Shown here piece after piece: positions 24,587 through 33,086 of a DNA stretch of 64,000 bases; within the stretch, counting starts at the first letter, position 1, and each line of letters opens with the position of its first letter. Made by a program: the position numbers and the translations under genes. This stretch comes from Microvirga massiliensis (lineage in GTDB: Bacteria; Pseudomonadota; Alphaproteobacteria; Rhizobiales; Beijerinckiaceae). Under the pieces are notes generated by a model, which did no database searches, was not told the origin of the DNA, and saw nothing but the letters and a program-made list of their open reading frames with translations. Where the stretch lies: assembly GCF_001006805.1 (NCBI RefSeq), contig NZ_LN811365.1:131547-195546 (forward strand), read 5' to 3'.

Positions 24587-26950
24587 ATGACCGAGGCAGG
24601 GATTGGCGCACCGGTGCGCCGGAAAGAGGACCATCGCTTCATCACCGGTCAGGGGCGCTACGTCGATGACCTAAACAGGTCGGGTCAGGCTTATGCCTAT
24701 TTCGTTCGATCACCCCACGCGCATGCGCGGATTGCCGGGATCGACACGTCCGCAGCACGGACCATGCCGGGCGTGCTCGGGATCTTCACGGGTGACGATC
24801 TGGCCGCGGACAAGGTGGGCGGCCTGATCTGCGGTTGGATGATTCACTCGAAAGACGGGTCGCCCATGAAGGCAGGGCCGCACCCGGCGCTCGCGCAGGG
24901 CAAAGTGCGGTATGTCGGTGACCACGTGGCGGTCGTTGTAGCGGAGACCCTGGCGCAGGCGAGGGATGCGGCCGAAGCGATCGTCGTCGATTACGATCCG
25001 CTGCCCGCCGTCGTGGATCCCGCGACGGCCCAGAAGGCGGAGGCGCAGGTCCACGAAGCCGCGCCCGACAACACCGTCTTTCGCTGGCACCTGGGTGACA
25101 AGTCGGCCGTCGATCAGGCCTTCGAGCAGGCCAAGCACGTCACGAAGCTCGATCTCGTCAACAACAGGCTCGTGCCGAACGCGATCGAGCCTCGCGCCGC
25201 AATCGGTGAATACGATGCAGGCACGGACAGCTATACGCTGTATACGACGAGCCAGAACCCGCATGTCGCGCGACTCGTGCTGTCCGCCTTCATCGGGATT
25301 GCGCCCGAGCACAAGCTCCGCGTCGTCGCGCCGGACGTGGGCGGGGGCTTCGGCTCCAAGATCTTCATCTATGCGGAGGAGACGGTCTGCGTCTGGGCCG
25401 CGAAGAAGGTGAAGCGTCCCGTGAAATGGACCGCAGACCGGACCGAGGCTTTCCTCTCCGACGCGCATGGCCGCGATCACGTCACTCATGCCGAGCTCGC
25501 GCTGGACGAGAGCGGCAAATGCATCGGGTTGAGGGTTTCGACAATCGCCAATCTGGGCGCTTATCTTTCGACCTTCTCGTCGTCCGTTCCGACTTATCTC
25601 TATGCGCCGCTGCTCTCCGGCCAATACGACATTCCGGCAATCTACTGCGAGGTCGATGCCGTCTACACGAACACGGCGCCCGTCGATGCCTATCGCGGCG
25701 CGGGCCGGCCGGAAGCGACCTTCGTGCTCGAGCGGATCATGGAGAAAGCAGCCCGCGAGCTGCAGATGGATCCCGCCAAGTTCCGGAAGCGCAACTACAT
25801 CACCCGGTTCCCGCATCAGACGCCGGTGATCATGGCTTACGACATCGGCGACTATCAGGCGTCCCTGAACAAGGCGCTCGAGATTGCTGATTACAAGAAC
25901 CTCGGGAAGCGCAAACGGGAGAGCGCGCGCAACGGTAAGCTCCGTGGCATCGGGTTCTCGAGCTATATCGAGGCCTGCGGGATCGCGCCGTCACAGGCAG
26001 TAGGGGCCCTCGGCGCGGGCGTGGGCCTCTGGGAATCCGCCGAAGTGCGCGTGAATCCGACCGGATCTGTGGAGGTGCTCACCGGCTCGCACAGCCATGG
26101 CCAGGGTCATGAGACGACCTTCGCGCAGCTCGTGTCCGATCGGCTCGGGATCTCGATCGATCAGGTCACGATCGTCCATGGCGACACCGACAAGGTGCAG
26201 TTCGGGATGGGCACATACGGCTCCCGGTCCGGCGCCGTGGGGATGTCCGCGATCGCCAAGGCAATCGACAAGGTGATCGCAAAGGGCAAGAAGGTTGCCG
26301 CATACGTGCTCGAAGCCGGCGAGGGCGATATCGAGTTCCGGGATGGGCGGTTCTCCGTAGCAGGGACCGATCGCTCGCTGGCGTTCGGGGAGGTCGCGCT
26401 GCAGGCCTATATCGCGCACAAATTCGCCGGACAGGATCTTGAGCCCGGCCTCAAGGAGGGCGCCTTCTACGATCCGACGAACTTCACCTTCCCGGCGGGC
26501 GTCCACATCTGCGAAGTGGAGGTCGATCCGGAGACCGGAGTGTCGACGATCGATCGCTGGGTTGCCGTCGACGATTTCGGGGTCGTCATCAACCCCATGA
26601 TCGTCGAGGGCCAGGTGCATGGCGGAATCGCCCAGGGTATCGGCCAGGCACTCCTCGAAGGCGCCGTCTACGACGGGTCCGGTCAGCTCGTGACGGCGAG
26701 CTATATGGACTATTGCATGCCGCGCGCGGTCGATCTTCCTTCCTTCGAGGTTGGCATGACCGTGACACCATGCCCGTCCAACCCGCTCGGCATAAAGGGC
26801 TGCGGTGAGGCCGGTGCGATCGCTGCGCCGCCGGCCGTGATCAATGCGATCACCGACGCCCTCGGACATGAGGACCTCCAGATGCCGGCCACTCCGCAGA
26901 ACGTCTGGCGCGCCGCCCAGAAGGCCACGTTGCCCATGGCAGCCGAGTAA
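24587..26950 (+). CDS. coxL: Xanthine-oxidase-family molybdenum hydroxylase large subunit (form II CoxL-like)
   Basis: This is the catalytic subunit that would bind the molybdopterin-cytosine-dinucleotide cofactor. The 787-residue protein has GAPVRRKEDHRFITGQGRYV at the N-terminus, GGGFGSKIF in the cofactor region, and the active-site loop AYRGAGR at residues 368-374. Form I CO dehydrogenases have AYXCSFR there, so the Cu-bound cysteine is missing and CO oxidation is not implied. The catalytic glutamate is Glu741 in KGCGEAGAI. The start at 24587 follows an AGGAGGA site and gives MTEAGIGAPVRR. The real substrate (an aldehyde, heterocycle or other) is unknown. Confidence 0.93.
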   Translation: MTEAGIGAPVRRKEDHRFITGQGRYVDDLNRSGQAYAYFVRSPHAHARIAGIDTSAARTMPGVLGIFTGDDLAADKVGGLICGWMIHSKDGSPMKAGPHPALAQGKVRYVGDHVAVVVAETLAQARDAAEAIVVDYDPLPAVVDPATAQKAEAQVHEAAPDNTVFRWHLGDKSAVDQAFEQAKHVTKLDLVNNRLVPNAIEPRAAIGEYDAGTDSYTLYTTSQNPHVARLVLSAFIGIAPEHKLRVVAPDVGGGFGSKIFIYAEETVCVWAAKKVKRPVKWTADRTEAFLSDAHGRDHVTHAELALDESGKCIGLRVSTIANLGAYLSTFSSSVPTYLYAPLLSGQYDIPAIYCEVDAVYTNTAPVDAYRGAGRPEATFVLERIMEKAARELQMDPAKFRKRNYITRFPHQTPVIMAYDIGDYQASLNKALEIADYKNLGKRKRESARNGKLRGIGFSSYIEACGIAPSQAVGALGAGVGLWESAEVRVNPTGSVEVLTGSHSHGQGHETTFAQLVSDRLGISIDQVTIVHGDTDKVQFGMGTYGSRSGAVGMSAIAKAIDKVIAKGKKVAAYVLEAGEGDIEFRDGRFSVAGTDRSLAFGEVALQAYIAHKFAGQDLEPGLKEGAFYDPTNFTFPAGVHICEVEVDPETGVSTIDRWVAVDDFGVVINPMIVEGQVHGGIAQGIGQALLEGAVYDGSGQLVTASYMDYCMPRAVDLPSFEVGMTVTPCPSNPLGIKGCGEAGAIAAPPAVINAITDALGHEDLQMPATPQNVWRAAQKATLPMAAE

Positions 26951-26959
26951 CCATTCCCT

Positions 26960-26984
26960 GTCGGGCGGCGATGATCCGCCCGAC
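26960..26984 (+). other. Intercistronic hairpin between coxL and coxM
   Basis: GTCGGGCGG (26960-26968) pairs perfectly with CCGCCCGAC (26976-26984) over a 7-base loop, ten bases after the coxL stop. No T-tract follows, so partial termination or 3' end protection of coxL mRNA fits better than full termination. Confidence 0.6.
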
Positions 26985-27050
26985 CCTTGATTCCATGACG
27001 ATGTGGCTCTGGAGCTTCGACCCGGTCCGGAGCCGGAAGGGAACCGCAGA

Positions 27051-27854
27051 ATGTACGCCTTCGAATACCATCGCCCGACGAGCTTGCGGCAAGCGGCGTC
27101 GCTTCTGACGAAATCCGAGGACGCGAAGATCATCGCAGGAGGGCACACGCTGCTTCCGACCATGAAGCAGCGTCTTGCCGCGCCCGGGAGCCTCATCGAT
27201 CTCTCGCAAATCCCTGAACTGAAGGGGATCGAGCGTGCGGCGCGCTCGATCACGATCGGGGCAATGACGCGCCACGCGGACGTCGCGAATTCCGCGGACG
27301 TGCGAGAGGCGATCCCGGCGCTCGCGGAGATGGCCGAAATGATCGGCGATCCGCATGTCCGTCATCGCGGAACGGTCGGAGGTTCCATAGCCAACAATGA
27401 TCCGGCGGCGGATTATCCTGCGGCCTGTCTCGCGCTCGGCGCGACGATCATCACCAATCAGCGCAAGATTCCCGCAGACGAGTTCTTCACCGGGATCTTT
27501 TCCACGGCGCTCGAGGAAGGGGAAATCATCACGAAAGTGGTTTTCCCGATTCCGTCGAAAGCAGCCTATGCCAAGTTCCGGAATCCGGCCTCCCGTTACG
27601 CGCTGGTGGGCGTGTTCGTGGCCAAGCGGGCAGGGGAGATCAGGGTCGCGGTCACCGGAGCTGGCTCCGATGGCGTCTTCCGGGTTCCGGCCATGGAGGA
27701 GGCGCTTGCCAAGCGCTTCTCGCCGAAGTCGCTCGAGGGGATCACGGTTCCGCCTGACGGCCTGAACAGCGATATCCATGCAGACGCGACCTATCGCGCC
27801 CACCTCATCGGCGTGATGGCCCGGCGGGCCGTTCAGGCCGCGGCGAACCGCTGA
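27051..27854 (+). CDS. coxM: CO-dehydrogenase-like medium subunit, FAD-binding
   Basis: This is the flavoprotein subunit that passes electrons from the iron-sulfur clusters to the final acceptor. The 267-residue protein begins MYAFEYHRPTSLRQAASLL and has the FAD pyrophosphate motif AGGHTLLPTMKQRLAAP (about 33-49), then HRGTVGGSIANNDPAADYPA, the second FAD motif of the family. The C-terminal CO_deh_flav_C domain follows. An ATG at 27051 begins the family N-terminus; an in-frame GTG 16 codons earlier is not needed. Confidence 0.93.
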   Translation: MYAFEYHRPTSLRQAASLLTKSEDAKIIAGGHTLLPTMKQRLAAPGSLIDLSQIPELKGIERAARSITIGAMTRHADVANSADVREAIPALAEMAEMIGDPHVRHRGTVGGSIANNDPAADYPAACLALGATIITNQRKIPADEFFTGIFSTALEEGEIITKVVFPIPSKAAYAKFRNPASRYALVGVFVAKRAGEIRVAVTGAGSDGVFRVPAMEEALAKRFSPKSLEGITVPPDGLNSDIHADATYRAHLIGVMARRAVQAAANR

Positions 27855-28002
27855 TCGGGTAGAGGATCCGCACGGGACCTGCGGGCTCGCGCGGCTCGCA
27901 GCCCGAAGATGCTCATGGTCGGGCGAACGCGAGCCCCGGGGTCCGCGTTATGCTGCAACCGCCTTGCAGTATGGTGGCCAGGGCTGACAGTCACCAGATT
28001 GC

Positions 28003-28947
28003 ATGCGTTTGTACGCCGACCGCGAGGCCGTTTTGAAACCTCTCCCGCTCTCCATCGACGAGACGCTCACGTTGCTCGGCGGCGCCGATTATGTCGCCGA
28101 CCGGGCCCTCGCCACCGTCCTGTTTCTCGCGCTCAAGCTGAAACGGCCGCTCTTCCTCGAGGGTGAGGCCGGCGTCGGCAAGACAGAGATCGCCAAGGTT
28201 CTCGCGAGGTCGCTCGGACGAGAGCTGATCCGCCTGCAATGCTACGAAGGGCTCGACGTAGCGGGGGCGGTCTACGAGTGGAACTATGCCGGCCAGATGA
28301 TGGCGATCCGCCTCGCCGAAGCGGGTGGAGGCGTCGACCGGAACGCTCTCGAAGCGGATCTCTTCTCCGAGCGCTACCTCGTGCGCCGGCCGCTCCTGCG
28401 CTCGCTGGAGCCGGCGCCGGAAGGTCCTCCGGTCCTGCTGATCGACGAGCTGGACCGCACCGACGAAGCCTTCGAGGCCTTTCTCCTCGAGGTGCTCTCC
28501 GATTTTCAGGTCACGATTCCGGAGCTCGGCACCGTCCGGGCGGAGCATCCTCCGATCGTCGTCATCACCTCGAACCGGACCCGTGAAATTCACGACGCGC
28601 TGAAGCGCCGCTGCCTCTACCACTGGGTCGATTTTCCGGATGCGTCGCGCGAGCTCAAGATCCTCAAGACTCGCGTTCCCGATGCTTCGGCCCGTCTCTC
28701 CCGGGAGATCGTCGGCTTCGTTCAGGCGCTCCGCCGGGAGGAACTCTTCAAGGTCCCGGGCGTCGCCGAGACGCTCGATTGGGCCTCGGCCCTCGTCGAG
28801 CTCGACGCGGTTGCCCTCGACCCGGCCCTCGTTTCCGACACGCTCGGCGTTCTCCTGAAATACCAGGACGACATCCAGAGGATGCAGGGGACACGGGCCA
28901 AGGAGATGCTGGACCGGGTCCGGAGCGAGTTGCGGGCTGCAGAGTGA
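28003..28947 (+). CDS. coxD: MoxR-family AAA+ ATPase (CoxD-like)
   Basis: MoxR ATPases act as chaperones in enzyme maturation; CoxD in Oligotropha is needed to build the active metal site. The 314-residue protein has Walker A GEAGVGKTE (54-62), Walker B VLLIDELD (144-151), sensor 1 VVITSNRTRE and the arginine-finger stretch LKRRCLYHW. Its stop overlaps the start of the VWA gene (TGATG), the usual MoxR-VWA pairing. In a form II cluster its target is presumably CoxL maturation; that is inference. Confidence 0.93.
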   Translation: MRLYADREAVLKPLPLSIDETLTLLGGADYVADRALATVLFLALKLKRPLFLEGEAGVGKTEIAKVLARSLGRELIRLQCYEGLDVAGAVYEWNYAGQMMAIRLAEAGGGVDRNALEADLFSERYLVRRPLLRSLEPAPEGPPVLLIDELDRTDEAFEAFLLEVLSDFQVTIPELGTVRAEHPPIVVITSNRTREIHDALKRRCLYHWVDFPDASRELKILKTRVPDASARLSREIVGFVQALRREELFKVPGVAETLDWASALVELDAVALDPALVSDTLGVLLKYQDDIQRMQGTRAKEMLDRVRSELRAAE

Positions 28948-30155
28948 TGACCGGGCACGAGTCCACTGGCACCGGCCGCCTTGCAGACAATATCGCCTAT
29001 TTCGCCCGCACCTTGCGGGCGGCCGGACTGCCGGTCGGGCCCGGCGCCGTGCTCGATGCCATCGAGGCCGTGGAGGCAGCCGGGATCGGAACGCGCGAGG
29101 ATTTCTACTGGACTCTCCATGCTGTGTTCGTGAAGCGCCGCGAGCACCATTCCGTGTTCGATCAGGCGTTCCGCATCTTCTGGCGCCGGCGGGCCCTGAT
29201 CGAGAAGCTGATCGCCCAGATGTCGCCGGTCGCTCCCGGAGACATGAAGAACGATCCTGCTCCGAAACCGGGCGCTACCCGGGTGACCGAAGCGTTCTCG
29301 CCACCCAAGGCCGAGACGGCGCCAGAACTCGAGCAGGAATTCACGGCGCGTCTCACCGTCTCGGATCGGGAGATTCTGAAACGCAAGGATTTCGCGCAGA
29401 TGTCCGCCGCGGAAATCGCCAAGGCGAGGCGGCTCATTCAGGAACTGGTGCTGCCGGACGACACAGTCGCCACGCGCCGGTTCCGACCGGATCGCCGGGG
29501 TGCCCGGATCGATGTGCGGCGGACCTTGCGGCGCTCGCTCCGTACGGGCGGGGCCACCATCGACCTCGCCTTTCGCGCTCCGGCCACACGGCACCCGCCC
29601 ATTGTGGCGCTGGTCGATGTCTCCGGTTCGATGGCGGATTACTCCCGGCTGTTCCTGCACTTCCTCCATGCCGTGGCGGAAACCCGCCGGGTCCATTCCT
29701 TCGTCTTTGCAACCCGGCTGACGAACATCACCCGGGACCTGGCTGCTCGCGATCCGGACGAAGCCCTTGCTCGGGCCTCGGCACGCGTCCAGGACTGGGA
29801 AGGCGGAACACGGATCGCGGAAGCCCTGCACGCGTTCAACAGGCTCTGGTCACGCCGTGTGCTCGGGCAGGGCGCGATCGTGCTCCTCTTTACGGACGGC
29901 CTCGAGCGCCATGTTGGACCTGCCCTGACATTCGAGATGGATCGCCTCAAGCGCTCGTGCCGACGCCTGATCTGGCTGAACCCGCTCCTGCGCTACGATG
30001 CTTTCGAAGCCCGGGCTTCGGGAATTCGGGCGATGCTGCCGCATGTCCACGACTTCCGTCCGATCCACAATCTTGCGGCCATGGAGGATCTCTGCAGCGT
30101 CCTGACGGGCGAGGGGCGCATCTTCGATCCTCGCCGCTTTAACCGGGCGGCGTGA
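28947..30155 (+). CDS. coxE: VWA-domain protein (CoxE-like)
   Basis: CoxE-type proteins partner the MoxR ATPase in cofactor insertion. The 402-residue protein has a helical N-terminal half and a C-terminal von Willebrand A domain with an intact MIDAS, DVSGSM at residues 224-229, introduced by RHPPIVALVDV and followed by VLLFTDGLERH. An unstructured Pro/Ala linker lies around 100-125. The start at 28947 shares bases with the coxD stop, so translation is coupled. Confidence 0.92.
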   Translation: MTGHESTGTGRLADNIAYFARTLRAAGLPVGPGAVLDAIEAVEAAGIGTREDFYWTLHAVFVKRREHHSVFDQAFRIFWRRRALIEKLIAQMSPVAPGDMKNDPAPKPGATRVTEAFSPPKAETAPELEQEFTARLTVSDREILKRKDFAQMSAAEIAKARRLIQELVLPDDTVATRRFRPDRRGARIDVRRTLRRSLRTGGATIDLAFRAPATRHPPIVALVDVSGSMADYSRLFLHFLHAVAETRRVHSFVFATRLTNITRDLAARDPDEALARASARVQDWEGGTRIAEALHAFNRLWSRRVLGQGAIVLLFTDGLERHVGPALTFEMDRLKRSCRRLIWLNPLLRYDAFEARASGIRAMLPHVHDFRPIHNLAAMEDLCSVLTGEGRIFDPRRFNRAA

Positions 30156-30235
30156 CGGGCGAGACGGCCCGACCTTGCCAGGGCGCAGCAGCGGACTACG
30201 GTACCGGGTAGGCGCCATGACAATGGAAGACGACC

Positions 30236-30559
30236 ATGCTCAGCACGGAAACCGACATCCTGCGAGAGGCTGAAGCCTGGAGGAGGGCCGGGAAGGGAGT
30301 GGCGCTGGCCACGGTCGTCGAGACCTGGGGCTCCGCTCCGAGGCCGGTCGGCAGCCACCTCGTCATCGACGAGGAAGGCAACTTTCTGGGCTCCGTCTCC
30401 GGGGGCTGCGTCGAGGGCGCCGTCATCACGGAAGCGGCGGACGTCATCCAGGATGGGAAGCCGAGAACTCTGGAGTTCGGGGTCGCGGACGAGACGGCCT
30501 GGAGAGTCGGCCTTTCCTGCGGCGGCCGCATCAGGGTTTATGTCGAGCGCGTCGACTGA
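30236..30559 (+). CDS. XdhC/CoxI N-terminal-domain protein
   Basis: XdhC proteins bind molybdenum cofactor, guard it during sulfuration and deliver it to xanthine-oxidase-type enzymes. This 107-residue protein covers only the N-terminal domain: ATVVETWGSAPRPVGSHLVI, then GSVSGGCVEGAVITEA with the conserved cysteine, and GLSCGGRIRVYVE. The C-terminal domain is encoded separately 39 bases downstream in the same reading frame, with one TGA between them. Confidence 0.9.
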   Translation: MLSTETDILREAEAWRRAGKGVALATVVETWGSAPRPVGSHLVIDEEGNFLGSVSGGCVEGAVITEAADVIQDGKPRTLEFGVADETAWRVGLSCGGRIRVYVERVD

Positions 30560-30598
30560 CGCGGAATTTCGAGGGAAGCTGCAGGCTCGGCCGACGTC

Positions 30599-31291
30599 AT
30601 GGATCTCGCTTATCTTTCCGCACTCAACGCCGAGCGGGACGCTCGCCGGGCCGTCGTCCTCGTAACGGATATCGTCTCGGGCCGGCAGCGGCTCGTCCGC
30701 GAGGCAGAGGTCGATGACGATCCGATCGCCGACATTCTCCATGACCATCTCCGCCGCGGCCGCAGCGGCATGGTTCAGGTCGGTTCGGACGATCTGTTTC
30801 TGACCGTCCAGGTGCCGCCGGTTCGGGTCGTGGTGATCGGGGCCGTCCACATCAGCCAGGCGCTTGCCCCGATAGCGCGCGGCCTCGAGCTCGATGTCAC
30901 GATCATCGACCCGCGCACGGCCTTTGCGACACCCGAGCGCTTTCCAGATGTGCCGCTGCTCGCCGAGTGGCCCGACGCCGTGATCCCGCGCATCGGGCTT
31001 GACCGCTACACCGCGCTCGTCGCGCTCACCCATGATCCGAAGATCGACGATCCTGCGCTCATCGCGGCGCTTCGCGCCGAATGCTTCTATATCGGTGCGC
31101 TCGGATCACGAAAGACGCATGCCCGGCGCACGGAACGGCTGACTTCCGAGGGCTTTTCGGCAGAGGAGATCTCCCGGATTCACGCGCCGATCGGCCTCGA
31201 TATTGGTGCAGTCTCGCCGGCCGAGATCGCGCTGTCGATCCTCGCCGAGATCGTCGCCACGTTGCGCCAGGACAGGAGACGGGGCTCATGA
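30599..31291 (+). CDS. XdhC/CoxI-family protein with Rossmann-like C-terminal domain
   Basis: The 230-residue protein begins with the linker region normally found mid-XdhC (RAVVLVTDIVSGRQRLV) and continues into the Rossmann-like domain: VRVVVIGAVHISQALAPIA, VTIIDPRTAFATPERF, YTALVALTHDPKIDDPAL, FYIGALGSRKTHARR and GLDIGAVSPAEIALSILAEI. With the preceding gene it completes one XdhC. Its stop overlaps the next start (ATGA). Confidence 0.9.
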   Translation: MDLAYLSALNAERDARRAVVLVTDIVSGRQRLVREAEVDDDPIADILHDHLRRGRSGMVQVGSDDLFLTVQVPPVRVVVIGAVHISQALAPIARGLELDVTIIDPRTAFATPERFPDVPLLAEWPDAVIPRIGLDRYTALVALTHDPKIDDPALIAALRAECFYIGALGSRKTHARRTERLTSEGFSAEEISRIHAPIGLDIGAVSPAEIALSILAEIVATLRQDRRRGS

Positions 31292-32304
31292 AGTTCGGAC
31301 CAGTTCCGCCGATGGAGGCGGTCGGCGCGCTGGCGGCTCACTCCATTCGGACCGGAGACCTCGTCATCAGGAAAGGCCATCGCATTTCCGAGGACGACGC
31401 CGTGCGCCTCGCGCATGCAGGCTTCGACGCGGTCACCGTCGTGCAACTCGAGCCGGGCGATGTCGGCGAGGACGAGGCCGCAGACAGGCTCGCGGAAGCG
31501 TTCGCGGGCGACAATGTCGAGATCGAGTCTCCCTTCACGGGGCGCTCCAATCTCTTCGCGAGCCTCGCTGGAATTCTGCAGATCCGTCGTGAAACCGTCG
31601 ATGCCGTCAACCGCATTGACGAGGCCATTACCGTCGCGACATTGCCGGAATTCCGTCCGGTTGTCGCCGGGGAGATGATCGGTACGATCAAGATCATTCC
31701 TTATGCCGTTCCCGAGGTCTTGCTCGACGAGGCGATCCGGTGCGCAGGTAACGGCGCGATCAGCGTCATGCCCTACCGGGTCAAGCGGGTCGGCGTCATC
31801 TCGACCCTGACCCCATCGCTGAAGGCGAGCGTCGTCGACAAGACGGTCCGCGTGCTGCAGCAGCGACTGGACCCGGCAGGCGCCACCATTTCAGCGGAGA
31901 CCCGCGTCCGGCACGACGTTTCGGAGCTACGCGATGCCCTCTCGAGTCCCGCGATGCACGATGCCGAATTGATCGTGGTTTTCGGAGCCTCTGCGATCGC
32001 GGACCGGCGGGACGTGATTCCGCAGGCCATCGAAGCGGCCGGAGGTCAGGTTGAGCATTTCGGAATGCCGGTTGATCCCGGCAACCTGCTTCTCATCGGT
32101 TCACGTGGAAGCGTTCCGGTCATCGGAGCGCCCGGTTGCGCACGCTCGCCGAAAGAGAATGGTTTCGACTGGATGCTGCAGCGGATGCTTGCCGGTCTTC
32201 CGGTCAGGCGAGAGGATATCACCGGCCTCGGCGTGGGCGGGCTGCTCATGGAAATCATCTCGCGTCCGCAACCGCGCGCCGGAGGCGAGAGCAAGCCTGA
32301 ATGA
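31288..32304 (+). CDS. Molybdopterin-binding protein of the cox cluster
   Basis: The 338-residue protein has a MoeA/MogA-like (MoCF) domain in its second half: VGVISTLTPSLKASVVDKT (about 170-188), VFGASAIADRRDVIPQAIEA and PVDPGNLLLIGSRGSVPVIG. The N-terminal part (AVGALAAHSIRTGDLVIRKG) resembles the start of molybdopterin-binding proteins in other MoCo-enzyme clusters. A role in handling the molybdopterin precursor for CytC-type cofactor synthesis is likely from context. ATGA overlaps link it to both neighbours. Confidence 0.85.
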   Translation: MKFGPVPPMEAVGALAAHSIRTGDLVIRKGHRISEDDAVRLAHAGFDAVTVVQLEPGDVGEDEAADRLAEAFAGDNVEIESPFTGRSNLFASLAGILQIRRETVDAVNRIDEAITVATLPEFRPVVAGEMIGTIKIIPYAVPEVLLDEAIRCAGNGAISVMPYRVKRVGVISTLTPSLKASVVDKTVRVLQQRLDPAGATISAETRVRHDVSELRDALSSPAMHDAELIVVFGASAIADRRDVIPQAIEAAGGQVEHFGMPVDPGNLLLIGSRGSVPVIGAPGCARSPKENGFDWMLQRMLAGLPVRREDITGLGVGGLLMEIISRPQPRAGGESKPE

Positions 32305-32894
32305 AAGTGGCGGCGATCATCCTTGCCGCGGGTCGTGGGAGCCGGTTCGGTCAGGAACCGAAACTGCTTGCATCTCTGGCAGGCAAGCCGCTGATACGGC
32401 ACGTTGCCGAAGCCGCACTGGCATCGCAGGCAAGGCCGGTGATCCTCGTGAGCGGTCATCGCGCCGATGAGGTGGAACGCGCAACTGCCGACCTCGGCAT
32501 GATTGTGGTCCGGAATTCGAATTTCGCGGAGGGCATGTCCACGTCCCTGAAGCGCGGCGTCGCGGCCTTGCCGAGCGAAGTATCGGCGGCTGTCGTTCTG
32601 CTCGGCGACATGCCGCTGGTCAGCAGCACATTGATCGACCGGATCATCGCAGAATGGATCGCGCACGCATGCCCGGTTGCTCTCGTGCCGGTCGCAGGGG
32701 GCCGGCGCGCCAACCCGGTCGTTCTCTCTCGCGCGCTTGCGCCTGACATCGAGATTCTGGCCGGCGACACCGGAGCCGCCCCGCTCTTGCGAAACCGCGC
32801 GGGAGTCGTCGAGTGGCCATTGGATGATGAGAGCGTGTTGAGAGATATCGATACGAAGGAGAGCTTGGAGAAGATGGGGCACATCAAAGATTGA
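32301..32894 (+). CDS. mocA: MocA-like molybdenum cofactor cytidylyltransferase
   Basis: MocA joins CTP to molybdopterin to give the cytosine dinucleotide cofactor used by xanthine-oxidase-family enzymes. The 197-residue protein has the nucleotidyltransferase P-loop AAIILAAGRGSRFGQ, lysine in PKLLASLAGKPLIRH, and the metal site VVLLGDMPLVSSTLID. RRANPVVLSRAL is typical of the family. Cytidylyl rather than guanylyl specificity is inferred from the neighbouring CoxL. It starts in an ATGA overlap and ends the operon. Confidence 0.88.
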   Translation: MKVAAIILAAGRGSRFGQEPKLLASLAGKPLIRHVAEAALASQARPVILVSGHRADEVERATADLGMIVVRNSNFAEGMSTSLKRGVAALPSEVSAAVVLLGDMPLVSSTLIDRIIAEWIAHACPVALVPVAGGRRANPVVLSRALAPDIEILAGDTGAAPLLRNRAGVVEWPLDDESVLRDIDTKESLEKMGHIKD

Positions 32895-32955
32895 TTGCGT
32901 CTTCTCCGCCCTTGCGCGCCGCAGGCGTGGTGCACTGCCCGTTCCGCCGCGCTGC

Positions 32956-33035
32956 CGTCCTTGCGAGCCGCAGGCGAAGCAATCTACCCGTCGACGGATG
33001 CGCTCCTGGAGTACTTCACTCCGTTCGCAATGACG
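32956..33035. repeat. Dispersed imperfect palindrome, family B copy 2
   Basis: It begins CGTCCTTGCGAGCCGCAGGC and ends TTCACTCCGTTCGCAATGACG, matching the element at 5402-5473 in both arms and in the central TCGACGG. The middle is about 8 bases longer than in copy 1. It fills the gap between the convergent mocA and formyltransferase genes, which has no other feature. Confidence 0.75.
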
Positions 33036-33086
33036 AGGGGGCGTGAGGACGCGAAGTGCAAAGAGTGCCGCCTCAAGACCAGCCCG

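Noticed and set aside
24587..26950. coxL as a genuine CO dehydrogenase catalytic subunit
   Set aside because: The active-site loop is AYRGAGR, not AYXCSFR, so the Cu-binding cysteine is missing. Only a form II assignment is supported.
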